This document shows, piece by piece, positions 49,698 to 60,307 of a stretch of 64,000 nt of DNA. The notes beneath the pieces are model-generated. The model was not told the origin of the DNA, ran no database searches, and saw only the letters and a list, made by a program, of their open reading frames with translations. Source of the DNA: Rhodococcus sp. Z13 (GTDB lineage Bacteria; Actinomycetota; Actinomycetes; Mycobacteriales; Mycobacteriaceae); NCBI RefSeq assembly GCF_025837095.1, contig NZ_CP107551.1:1780352-1844351 (forward strand). The letters are read 5' to 3'. How positions within the stretch are numbered: the first letter of the stretch is position 1; each line of letters opens with the position of its first letter. The translations under genes were made by a program, and so were the position numbers.

Positions 49698-49799
49698 CAC
49701 GGCCGTGTGAAATACGTTCGGCTCCGTGCGAAACAAGGACGAAACACGTCCCGTTCGTCCGTTCACGCCCACGAAACAGTGCGGCGCCCCCACGGAAAC
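49698..49799 (+). promoter_or_regulatory. Candidate GlnR-type nitrogen control region upstream of amt-glnK-glnD
   Basis: A perfect palindrome CACGGCCGTG (49698-49707) is followed by four GAAAC motifs at 49730, 49741, 49773 and 49795. The first two are separated by six bases (GAAAC-aaggac-GAAAC), close to the GlnR consensus gTnAC-N6-GaAAC known from Streptomyces and mycobacteria, where GlnR activates amtB. Direct GlnR binding here is inferred. Confidence 0.5.
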
Positions 49800-49862
49800 A
49801 TCGGCCCAGCAAGCTTTCCCTCGACAACGCGCCGCTCGGCGCGGCCTACAGGGAGGTTGCAA

Positions 49863-51170
49863 GTGGAGGAAGTGGTGAACACCGGCGACGCAGCATGGAT
49901 GCTCATGGCGGCGTCGCTCGTGCTTCTGATGACCCCGGGCCTGGCGTTCTTCTACGGCGGAATGTCCCGCTCCAAGTCCGTGCTCAACATGATGATGATG
50001 TCCTTCGGGGCGATGGCCCTCATCGGCGTCATCTACGTGCTGTGGGGCTGGTCGATGTCCTACGGCTCCGAGAGCGTGCTCGGGATCTTCGCGAACCCGT
50101 TCGAACAGTTCGGTCTGCAGGGCTCGATCTACGACGACGAGGGTGGGTTCCTGCCCGGTATCGGTGACTACCCCCAGATCATCGACATCGGATTCCAGGT
50201 GACCTTCGCGATCATCACCACCGCTCTGATCAGCGGTGCGCTCGCCGAGCGCGTCAAGTTCGGCACCTGGATGGCGTTCGTGGCGATCTGGGTCACCTGC
50301 GCGTACTTCCCGCTCGCCCACATGGTCTGGGGCGGTGGCCTGCTCTCCGGTTCCGAGGACAGCATCGCCGCGTCCCTGTTCGGCACCGTCGACGACGGTG
50401 AGGGTGGCCTCGTCGCCGCGGTCTCGCCGATCGACTTCGCCGGTGGCACCGTCGTCCACATCAACGCGGGTATCGCAGCTCTGGTCCTGGCCGTGATCAT
50501 CGGCAAGCGCATCGGTTTCGGCCGCACCGCCTTCCGTCCGCACAACCTGCCGTTCGTCATGCTCGGCGCCGCTCTGCTGTGGTTCGGATGGTTCGGCTTC
50601 AACGCCGGTTCGGCCTTCGCCGCCGACGGCACCGCCGGCCTGGCGTGGGTCAACACCACCACCGCCACCGCCGCCGCGATCCTCGGCTGGCTCGTCACCG
50701 AGCGTGTCCGTGACGGCAAGGCCACCAGCCTCGGTGCCGCCTCCGGTGCCGTCGCCGGCCTGGTCGCCATCACCCCCGCCGCCGGTTCGCTGAGCCCGGT
50801 CGGCTCGATCGTCCTCGGTGTGATCGCCGGTGTCCTGTCGGCTCTCGCGGTCGGCCTGAAGTACAAGTTCGGCTACGACGACTCGCTCGACGTGGTCGGC
50901 GTCCACCTCGTCTCCGGACTGTGGGGCACCGTCGCCATCGGTTTCCTCGGCACCGAGACCGGTCTGTTCTACGGTGGCGACTACAAGCAGCTCGTCATCC
51001 AGATCGTCATCGCAGTCGTCGCCCTGGTCTTCACCGCGATCGTCACCGCCGTGATCGCCTTCGCGCTCAAGCCGATGGGCTGGCGGGTGTCGGAGGAGGA
51101 AGAGGCACGAGGCATCGACGAGGCCGAGCACGCGGAGTCCGCATACGACTTCGCAGCCGCCCTCAAGTGA
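49863..51170 (+). CDS. amt: Ammonium transporter
   Basis: A 435-residue Amt/Mep/Rh channel with about eleven membrane helices. The signature DFAGGTVVHINAGIAALVLA contains the first pore His, and VVGVHLVSGLWGTVAIGF the second. The GTG at 49863 is six bases after GGGAGG; GTG at 49875 is an alternative. glnK and glnD follow, so it forms the nitrogen-sensing operon in which GlnK blocks the channel when ammonium is plentiful. Confidence 0.95.
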   Translation: MEEVVNTGDAAWMLMAASLVLLMTPGLAFFYGGMSRSKSVLNMMMMSFGAMALIGVIYVLWGWSMSYGSESVLGIFANPFEQFGLQGSIYDDEGGFLPGIGDYPQIIDIGFQVTFAIITTALISGALAERVKFGTWMAFVAIWVTCAYFPLAHMVWGGGLLSGSEDSIAASLFGTVDDGEGGLVAAVSPIDFAGGTVVHINAGIAALVLAVIIGKRIGFGRTAFRPHNLPFVMLGAALLWFGWFGFNAGSAFAADGTAGLAWVNTTTATAAAILGWLVTERVRDGKATSLGAASGAVAGLVAITPAAGSLSPVGSIVLGVIAGVLSALAVGLKYKFGYDDSLDVVGVHLVSGLWGTVAIGFLGTETGLFYGGDYKQLVIQIVIAVVALVFTAIVTAVIAFALKPMGWRVSEEEEARGIDEAEHAESAYDFAAALK

Positions 51171-51226
51171 TAAGAAGACCGAGACAGCGCGCAGTGGCAA
51201 CGCCCAGTGGGCACGGGGAAGGATAG

Positions 51227-54071
<2,845 letters not shown>

Positions 54072-54133
54072 CCGCGGCGGTGGTCTGCCCGGGGAGGGGA
54101 GGCCACCCGCGGCCGGGCCCCGAGGCGAGCGGT

Positions 54134-54139
54134 TACCCT
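54134..54139 (+). promoter_or_regulatory. Candidate -10 box of ffh
   Basis: TACCCT fits TANNNT and would give a leader of about 42 nt containing the AGGAG ribosome site. The -35 is not clear. Confidence 0.4.
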
Positions 54140-54187
54140 GGTTCGCAGCATTGTCCGCACATTCGTCAGAGCTCAGGAGCGCATTCG

Positions 54188-55756
54188 GTGTTCGAATCCC
54201 TTTCCGACAGGTTGACAGGGGTCCTGAAGGACCTGCGCGGCAAGGGACGGCTGTCCGACGCGGACATCGACGCGACCTGCCGCGAGATCCGCCTCGCGCT
54301 GCTCGAGGCCGACGTCGCGCTGCCGGTGGTGCGCGAGTTCATCAAGAAGATCAAGGAACGCGCGAAGGGCGCCGAGGTCCACGGTGCGCTCAACCCGGCG
54401 CAGCAGGTCGTCAAGATCGTCAACGAGGAGCTCGTCGGCATCCTCGGTGGTGAGACCCGCCGTCTGAAGTTCGCCAAGAACCCGCCGACCGTCATCATGC
54501 TCGCCGGTCTGCAGGGTGCCGGTAAGACCACGCTCGCCGGCAAACTGGCGAAGTGGCTCAAGGGCCAGGGTCACACCCCGCTGCTCGTCGCCTGCGACCT
54601 GCAGCGCCCCGGTGCCGTCACCCAGCTGCAGGTCGTCGGCGAACGCGCCGGTGTCGCGGTGTTCGCCCCGCATCCGGGCACGTCCATCGGTGGCGGCGAC
54701 AACGAACTCGGTGTCACGGCCGCCGACCCGATCGCGGTCGCCGAGCAGGGTGTCGCCGAGGCCCGCAACAAGCAGTACGACGTGGTCATCGTCGACACCG
54801 CCGGACGCCTCGGCATCGACCAGGAGCTGATGGCGCAGGCCGCCGGCATCCGCGACGCCGTGAATCCCGACGAGGTGCTGTTCGTCCTCGACGCCATGAT
54901 CGGCCAGGACGCCGTGAGCACCGCCGAGGCGTTCCGCGAGGGCGTCGGCTTCACCGGCGTGGTGCTCACCAAGCTCGACGGCGACGCTCGCGGTGGTGCC
55001 GCGCTCAGCGTCCGCGAGCTGACCGGTCAGCCGATCATGTTCGCGTCGACCGGTGAGAAGCTCGAGGACTTCGACGTCTTCCACCCCGAGCGCATGGCCA
55101 GCCGCATCCTCGGCATGGGCGACGTGCTCACCCTCATCGAGCAGGCCGAGCAGGTCTTCGACGCCAAGCAGGCCGAGGCCACCGCCAGCAAGATCGGCTC
55201 CGGTGAGCTCACCCTCGAGGACTTCCTCGAGCAGATGATGGCCGTCCGCAAGATGGGTCCCATCGCGAACCTGCTGGGCATGCTGCCCGGTGCGGGGCAG
55301 ATGAAGGAGGCCCTGGCCGCCGTCGACGAGAAGCAGCTCGACCGCATCCAGGCGATCATCCGCGGTATGACCCCGGAGGAGCGTGCCAACCCGAAGATCA
55401 TCAACGGTTCGCGGCGCCTGCGCATCGCCAACGGTTCCGGTGTGAAGGTCTCCGACGTCAACCAGCTCGTCGACCGCTTCTTCGAGGCCCGCAAGATGAT
55501 GGCCGCGATGGCCGGGCAGATGGGCATGCCGGGCGCCCGGAAGAACCAGCGCAAGAAGGGCAAGAAGGGCAAGAAGGGCGGACGTGGCCCGACCCCGCCG
55601 AAGGTGCGGGGCGGTCTGCCCGGTGGCTTCCCGGGTCTGCCCGGTGGCATGCCGGCCGGGATGCCCGACCTGTCGAACATGCCCAAGGGCCTCGACGAGC
55701 TGCCCCCGGGCCTCGAGGGCTTCGACCTGTCGAAGCTGAAGTTCCCGAAGAACTGA
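54188..55756 (+). CDS. ffh: Signal recognition particle protein Ffh (SRP54)
   Basis: Binds signal peptides and 4.5S/SRP RNA and docks on FtsY, 522 residues. The NG domain has GLQGAGKTTLAGKLAKW near 105, DTAGRLG and TKLDGDARGG. The M domain (MMAVRKMGPIANLLGMLPGAGQM, then RRLRIANGSG) is followed by a Gly/Met/Pro/Lys-rich tail. GTG at 54188 has AGGAG seven bases upstream. Confidence 0.97.
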   Translation: MFESLSDRLTGVLKDLRGKGRLSDADIDATCREIRLALLEADVALPVVREFIKKIKERAKGAEVHGALNPAQQVVKIVNEELVGILGGETRRLKFAKNPPTVIMLAGLQGAGKTTLAGKLAKWLKGQGHTPLLVACDLQRPGAVTQLQVVGERAGVAVFAPHPGTSIGGGDNELGVTAADPIAVAEQGVAEARNKQYDVVIVDTAGRLGIDQELMAQAAGIRDAVNPDEVLFVLDAMIGQDAVSTAEAFREGVGFTGVVLTKLDGDARGGAALSVRELTGQPIMFASTGEKLEDFDVFHPERMASRILGMGDVLTLIEQAEQVFDAKQAEATASKIGSGELTLEDFLEQMMAVRKMGPIANLLGMLPGAGQMKEALAAVDEKQLDRIQAIIRGMTPEERANPKIINGSRRLRIANGSGVKVSDVNQLVDRFFEARKMMAAMAGQMGMPGARKNQRKKGKKGKKGGRGPTPPKVRGGLPGGFPGLPGGMPAGMPDLSNMPKGLDELPPGLEGFDLSKLKFPKN

Positions 55757-55760
55757 CCCC

Positions 55761-55789
55761 GTCCGGTGTCGGCCCGTCCGGCACCGGAC
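55761..55789 (+). terminator. Hairpin after ffh
   Basis: GTCCGGTGTCGG (55761-55772) pairs with CCGGCACCGGAC (55778-55789) with one mismatch and loop CCCGT. No U-tract; the next gene starts 26 bases later, so it may only attenuate. Confidence 0.6.
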
Positions 55790-55814
55790 TCCCGAGCTCT
55801 CCGAGGAGGCCGCC

Positions 55815-56930
55815 GTGGTCGGTGCCGAGCAACCTGGCCCGTACGTGGTGCGGGGACGTCGTCTGCAGGACGACGAAACCGTCGAACTGTGGATCGGATC
55901 CGACGGCGCGTTCTCGGCCGAACCCCTGCCGGACGCGCAGGTGCTCACCGACGACGGGTGGATCCTGCCCGGTCTCGTCGACGCCCACTGCCACGTCGGT
56001 ATCCGGTTCGGCGGGGGAGCGGAGGACGCCGAGGGACTGCTCGCGCAGGCCGTGACCGAACGCGACGCCGGGGTCCTGCTGCTGCGCGACGCCGGTTCAC
56101 CCGTCGACACCCGCGGCCTCGACGCCCGGACCGACCTGCCGCGCATCATCCGGGCCGGACGGCACATCGCCATGCCCAAGCGCTACATCCGCGGTCTGCC
56201 CGTCGACCTCGAGGACGAATCGCAGCTGCCCGAGGAGGTCGCGCGGCAGGCCCGCGCCGGTGACGGCTGGGTCAAGCTCATCGGTGACTGGATCGACCGG
56301 AGCATCGGCGACCTCGCGCCGCTGTGGAGCGACGAGATCCTCGCCGAGGCGATCACCGCCGCGCACCGCGAGGGCGCGCGGGTCACCGCTCACGTGTTCG
56401 GGGAGGACGCGCTGCCGGGGCTGCTCGCCGCCGGTATCGACTGCATCGAGCACGGCACCGGCCTGACCGACGAGACCATCGCCACGATGGCCGCGCAGGG
56501 CACCGCGCTCGTGCCGACCCTGGTGAACATCGAGAACTTCCCCGAGATCGCCGATTCGGCCACCCGTTTCCCGGTGTACGCGGCGCACATGCGCGAGCTG
56601 TACGCGCGGCTCGACGCGACCATCGGGGCCGCACACGAGGCCGGTATCCCGATCTACGCGGGCACCGACGCCGGTGGGCAGGTGCGGCACGGGCGGATCG
56701 CCGACGAGATCGCCTCGCTCGTGCGGGTCGGCCTGAGCCCTACCGAGGCGTACGCCGCCGCGAGCTGGCGGGCCCGCGCATGGCTCGGGCACCCGAGCCT
56801 GGAGGCCGGCACCTCCGCGGACCTGATCGTCTACCGCGACGACCCGCGCACCGATCCGGCGCAGGCCCGGCCGTCGCTCGTGGTGCTGCGCGGACGCGTG
56901 GTCGCGAGCGACGACGCTCTCGTCCGATAG
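55815..56930 (+). CDS. Amidohydrolase family protein
   Basis: A 371-residue metal-dependent hydrolase. Ligands of the amidohydrolase barrel are visible: H58 and H60 in VDAHCH, K near 155 in DGWVKLIGDW, H in VTAHVFGED and IEHGTGL, and the Asp in YAGTDAGGQ. A composite beta-sandwich domain is formed by the N- and C-termini (AGTSADLIVYRDDPRTDP). The substrate is unknown; relatives include imidazolonepropionase-like enzymes. It matches the position of Rv2915c between ffh and rpsP. A GAGGAGG lies just upstream. Confidence 0.9.
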   Translation: MVGAEQPGPYVVRGRRLQDDETVELWIGSDGAFSAEPLPDAQVLTDDGWILPGLVDAHCHVGIRFGGGAEDAEGLLAQAVTERDAGVLLLRDAGSPVDTRGLDARTDLPRIIRAGRHIAMPKRYIRGLPVDLEDESQLPEEVARQARAGDGWVKLIGDWIDRSIGDLAPLWSDEILAEAITAAHREGARVTAHVFGEDALPGLLAAGIDCIEHGTGLTDETIATMAAQGTALVPTLVNIENFPEIADSATRFPVYAAHMRELYARLDATIGAAHEAGIPIYAGTDAGGQVRHGRIADEIASLVRVGLSPTEAYAAASWRARAWLGHPSLEAGTSADLIVYRDDPRTDPAQARPSLVVLRGRVVASDDALVR

Positions 56931-56956
56931 GTCCGAAAGCCCTGGTCCGGCGCCGG

Positions 56957-56986
56957 TTTCGTCCTGGCTCGCGGATCTGGCACAAT
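56957..56986 (+). promoter_or_regulatory. Promoter of rpsP operon
   Basis: TTTCGT (56957-56962) and CACAAT (56981-56986) are 18 bases apart. The core TCTGGCACAATGGA is identical to that before rplS. The leader of about 144 nt begins near 56993. Confidence 0.6.
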
Positions 56987-57009
56987 GGATGGCTGTCGTC
57001 GCATCCGGT

Positions 57010-57027
57010 GTGGGCAACCCTGCCCAC
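57010..57027 (+). other. Hairpin in the rpsP leader
   Basis: GTGGGCA (57010-57016) and TGCCCAC (57021-57027) form a perfect stem with loop ACCC, about 18 nt into the predicted mRNA. A possible site for ribosomal-protein feedback or RNA stability; unproven. Confidence 0.45.
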
Positions 57028-57136
57028 GTACCGAGCGACGGTCACAGGTAGAGGCAAAACCGGGCGTGCCAGAAGGGCGCGCTGTCCGAATTGCACGTGA
57101 CACGCGCCTCGGCGCACCCCGAAGGAGAACACAGCA

Positions 57137-57598
57137 GTGGCTGTCAAGATCAAGCTCACCCGTCTCGGCAAGATCCGCAACCCGCAGTACCGCGTCGTCG
57201 TCGCGGACTCGCGCACCCGCCGCAACGGCCGGGCGATCGAGACCATCGGCAAGTACCACCCGAAGGAAGAGCCCTCGCTGATCGAGATCGACTCGGAGCG
57301 TGCGCAGTACTGGCTGGGTGTCGGCGCGCAGCCGACCGAGCCGGTCCTCAACCTCCTCAAGATCACCGGCGACTGGCAGAAGTTCAAGGGCCTGCCGGGC
57401 GCCGAGGGCACCCTGAAGAAGGCGGAGCCCAAGCCGTCCAAGCTCGAGCTCTTCCAGGCCGCGCTCGCCGAGGCCGAGAACGCCCCGGCCGCCGAGGCCA
57501 TCACCCCCAAGAAGAAGAAGGCCGCCAAGGACGAGGCTGCCGAGGCTCCCGCCGAGGGTGAAGCCACCGAGGCCGAGTCCACCGAGGCCGCCGAGTAA
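57137..57598 (+). CDS. rpsP: 30S ribosomal protein bS16 with acidic C-terminal extension
   Basis: Small-subunit protein, 153 residues. Residues 1-85 are the conserved fold ([35 protein letters not shown]). Residues 105-153 add a Lys patch (KKKKAAK) and an Ala/Glu-rich acidic tail, a feature of actinobacterial bS16. The GTG start follows AAGGAG. The stop shares one base with the khpA start (TAATG). Confidence 0.97.
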   Translation: MAVKIKLTRLGKIRNPQYRVVVADSRTRRNGRAIETIGKYHPKEEPSLIEIDSERAQYWLGVGAQPTEPVLNLLKITGDWQKFKGLPGAEGTLKKAEPKPSKLELFQAALAEAENAPAAEAITPKKKKAAKDEAAEAPAEGEATEAESTEAAE

Positions 57599-57840
57599 TG
57601 AGCGCCGTGGTCGCCGATGCCGTCGAGCATCTCGTTCGTGGGATCGTCGCCCATCCCGACGACGTCCGCGTCGACCTGATCGCGGGCCGTCGGGGCCGCA
57701 CCGTCGAGGTGCACGTCAACCCCGACGATCTCGGCAAGGTCATCGGCCGTGGCGGGCGTACCGCCACCGCCCTGCGGACCCTCGTCACCGGTATCGGTGG
57801 CCGGGGGATCCGGGTCGACGTCGTCGACACCGACCGCTAG
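57598..57840 (+). CDS. khpA: KH domain RNA-binding protein KhpA
   Basis: An 80-residue single KH domain with the RNA-binding loop GKVIGRGGRTATALRTL. In other bacteria KhpA pairs with KhpB and affects cell-division mRNAs; here it sits between rpsP and rimM, its conserved place. The one-base overlap with rpsP suggests coupled translation. Confidence 0.93.
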   Translation: MSAVVADAVEHLVRGIVAHPDDVRVDLIAGRRGRTVEVHVNPDDLGKVIGRGGRTATALRTLVTGIGGRGIRVDVVDTDR

Positions 57841-57850
57841 GCGAGCGCCG

Positions 57851-58438
57851 ATGGAGCTCGTCGTGGGCCGTGTGGTGAAGTCCCACGGCATCAAGGGCGA
57901 AGTCGTCGTCGAAGTTCGCACCGACGAACCCGACGAGCGCTTCGCCGTCGGTGCGGTCCTCCGTGGCCGCAAGCCCCGCGACAAGCGTCTGTACGACTAC
58001 ACGGTGGAAGCCGCCCGGGAACACTCCGGGCGGCTTCTGCTGCGCCTGAAGGGCGTCGACAGTCGCGATGACGCGGACGCCCTCCGCGGCGTGATCTTCG
58101 TGGTGGACAGTTCCGAGCTGCCGCCCTCCGACGATCCGGACGAGTTCTACGATCACGAACTCGAGGGTCTGACGGTGCGGATCGTCGCCGACCGTCCCGA
58201 CGGCGGCACCGAGGTCGGCACCGTACGCGAGGTGCTGCACACCGCCGCCGGCGAACTGCTGTCCATCCGGCCCGCCGGGCAGGACCGCGGGGAGATCCTC
58301 GTCCCGTTCGTCACCGAGATCGTACCGACCGTGTCGGTCCGCGAGGGCGTGATCGAGATCGATCCGCCGGAGGGTCTGCTCGACCCCGATTTCGGCGAAC
58401 CACCGTCCAAGAAGAAGTCGAGCGAGGGGAAGAAGTAG
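57851..58438 (+). CDS. rimM: Ribosome maturation factor RimM
   Basis: Binds S19 and helps assemble the 30S head, 195 residues. The N-terminal RimM domain (MELVVGRVVKSHGIKGEVVVEVRTD) is followed by a PRC-barrel (DEFYDHELEGLTVR to LVPFVTEIVPTV). The tail EPPSKKKSSEGKK is charged. It starts ten bases after khpA. Confidence 0.96.
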   Translation: MELVVGRVVKSHGIKGEVVVEVRTDEPDERFAVGAVLRGRKPRDKRLYDYTVEAAREHSGRLLLRLKGVDSRDDADALRGVIFVVDSSELPPSDDPDEFYDHELEGLTVRIVADRPDGGTEVGTVREVLHTAAGELLSIRPAGQDRGEILVPFVTEIVPTVSVREGVIEIDPPEGLLDPDFGEPPSKKKSSEGKK

Positions 58439-58441
58439 TCC

Positions 58442-59152
58442 GTGCGGCTCGATGTCGTCACCATCTTTCCCGAATATCTCGAACCCCTCCGCGTGGCCCT
58501 GCTGGGCAAGGCGATCGACAAGGGCCTGATCTCCGTCGACGTCCACAACCTGAGGGACTGGACCCACGACGTGCACAAGTCCGTCGACGACTCCCCGTAC
58601 GGCGGGGGACCGGGCATGGTCATGAAACCCACGGTCTGGGGGCCGGCGCTCGACGACGTCCTCGCCGGACCCGACGGTGAACCCGATCCCGACGTGCTGC
58701 TCGTCGTGCCCACCCCGGCCGGGCGCCGCTTCGACCAGGCCACCGCGCAACGCTGGTCGCAGGAGAAGCGCATCGTCTTCGCGTGCGGCCGCTACGAGGG
58801 CATCGACCAGCGTGTCTTCGACGACGCGGCCCGCCGCGTGCGCGTCGAGGAGGTGAGCATCGGCGACTACGTCCTCATCGGTGGGGAGGTCGCGGTGCTC
58901 GTCATGGTCGAGGCCGTCGTCCGTCTCATCCCCGGTGTGCTCGGCAATCAGCAGTCGCACCAGGAGGATTCGTTCTCCGACGGCCTGCTCGAAGGCCCCA
59001 GCTACACGCGTCCGGCGGTGTGGCGGGGACTCGAGGTGCCGCCGGTGCTGCTGTCCGGCGATCACGGCAAGGTCGCGCAGTGGCGGCACGAGCAGTCGCT
59101 GGCCCGCACCCGCGAACGCCGCCCCGACCTGCTGCCCGCCGACGAGGCCTAG
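58442..59152 (+). CDS. trmD: tRNA (guanine(37)-N(1))-methyltransferase TrmD
   Basis: Methylates G37 next to the anticodon and prevents +1 frameshifts, 236 residues. The SPOUT knot is in GRYEGIDQRV, SIGDYVLIGGEVAVLVMVEAVVRLIPGVLGN. The start MRLDVVTIFPEYLEPL is typical. It starts three bases after rimM, ending the operon rpsP-khpA-rimM-trmD. Confidence 0.97.
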   Translation: MRLDVVTIFPEYLEPLRVALLGKAIDKGLISVDVHNLRDWTHDVHKSVDDSPYGGGPGMVMKPTVWGPALDDVLAGPDGEPDPDVLLVVPTPAGRRFDQATAQRWSQEKRIVFACGRYEGIDQRVFDDAARRVRVEEVSIGDYVLIGGEVAVLVMVEAVVRLIPGVLGNQQSHQEDSFSDGLLEGPSYTRPAVWRGLEVPPVLLSGDHGKVAQWRHEQSLARTRERRPDLLPADEA

Positions 59153-59191
59153 CCTGCCGAGGCCCAGCCCGACGAGGCGCGGCCCGGACGG

Positions 59192-60181
59192 TCAGGGGCG
59201 CGCGCCGCTGCCGAAGGCCGTCTCCACCGCCAGCGTCAGGGTCCGGCGCGCGTGTTCCGCGCTGCCGTCCTCGGTGGCGTCGTAGACCCCCGTGTCGGGC
59301 AGGAAACCCGTCTCGTACAACGGATCCGACTCGTCGTACAGCACCGACTCCTGCGCGGCGGCGACCACGACGAAGCGGTGGTCGTCCCCGAAGAAGCCGG
59401 TGGACAGGTGCATCCACCGCCCGTCCACACAGCACATCCAGCCCTGCTTGACCCCGAGCTCGGAGGCGTCGTCGTCGAGCCCGTCGGGCAGGCCGAACCG
59501 CTGGTCATAGCCGTCGACGCCCTCGTCGGTGTACTCCATGAGGTGCCCGACGATGCGGGCGGTGGCCTGCGCGCCGAGAGCGCTCCCACCGAGCAGGTCG
59601 TCGTACCAGGTGAGCAGGTCGGAGGCCGTGGTGGTGGTGTTCCACCAGCCGGTGCCCGGCACCGGTGGGGCCGTGCCCGTCAACCGGTGCCGCTCCACGA
59701 CGTGCTCGACGATCTCCGGGCCGCCGTACAGATCCCACAGCAGCGACGCCGCCGAGTCGTCCGAGGACCGCAGCATGGAGCGGATCAGTTCGTGGTCCTC
59801 CTCGCCGAGGGTCGCCTCGCCCAGGGCCTCCCGGTAGAGCACCTCCTCGGCGATGAACAGTTTCACCACCGACGCGGTGGCCACGGGTGCGTCGCCACCC
59901 CCGACGACCCGGGCGCCGGTCTCGCGGTCGAGCACCGCGACGATCAGATCCGCACCGCGGTCGGCGGCCGCCGCGACCGCCGCCTCGATCCGACGGGGCA
60001 GGGCGTCCATCGACGGGACAAGGGAGGTGTCCGCGGTCGCGGACTCGGCGGTCGGGGCCACCGCGAGTGCTTCGGGGCCGAAACCCTGCGGGGCGGCGGA
60101 GGTGGCCCAGGACGCTACCACGGTGGCTGCCACGAGCAGTCCCACAGCGCTCGACCGGGCGCGACCGCGACCACGCTTCAT
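59192..60181 (-). CDS. LppW-like exported beta-lactamase-fold protein
   Basis: A 329-residue protein whose N-terminus (KRGRGRARSSAVGLLVAATV, then VASWATSAAPQG) is a signal peptide without a lipobox Cys, so it is likely secreted rather than lipidated. The penicillin-binding fold keeps SxxK as ASVVKLF and an SDDSAASLLWDLYG element in place of SDN, but the KTG triad reads KQG. Substrate and activity are doubtful. Rv2905c LppW has the same position between trmD and rplS. ATG at 60181 follows an AGGAG site. Confidence 0.8.
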   Translation of the reverse strand: MKRGRGRARSSAVGLLVAATVVASWATSAAPQGFGPEALAVAPTAESATADTSLVPSMDALPRRIEAAVAAAADRGADLIVAVLDRETGARVVGGGDAPVATASVVKLFIAEEVLYREALGEATLGEEDHELIRSMLRSSDDSAASLLWDLYGGPEIVEHVVERHRLTGTAPPVPGTGWWNTTTTASDLLTWYDDLLGGSALGAQATARIVGHLMEYTDEGVDGYDQRFGLPDGLDDDASELGVKQGWMCCVDGRWMHLSTGFFGDDHRFVVVAAAQESVLYDESDPLYETGFLPDTGVYDATEDGSAEHARRTLTLAVETAFGSGARP

Positions 60182-60203
60182 TGTTCTGTTGCTCCTGCGT
60201 TCC

Positions 60204-60233
60204 ATTGTGCGGCGACCCGACGCCGCAGTCCAT
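60204..60233 (-). promoter_or_regulatory. Candidate promoter of the LppW-like gene
   Basis: On the minus strand CACAAT (60209-60204) lies within GCACAATGGA, the same 10-mer as in the rpsP and rplS promoters. A weak -35, TGGACT, is 17-18 bases further upstream. The transcript would include the AGGAG site. Confidence 0.45.
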
Positions 60234-60290
60234 GCAGCTGTGGGCACCCGACACCGTGTGACACGGGGTACCCACTTGCCGGGTCAACTG

Positions 60291-60307
60291 TAGGGTCGTT
60301 CGACGTG
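60291..60307 (+). promoter_or_regulatory. Near-leaderless promoter -10 box of tex
   Basis: TAGGGT (60291-60296) is followed by eight bases and GTG at 60305; the leader would be zero to two bases long. Confidence 0.45.
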
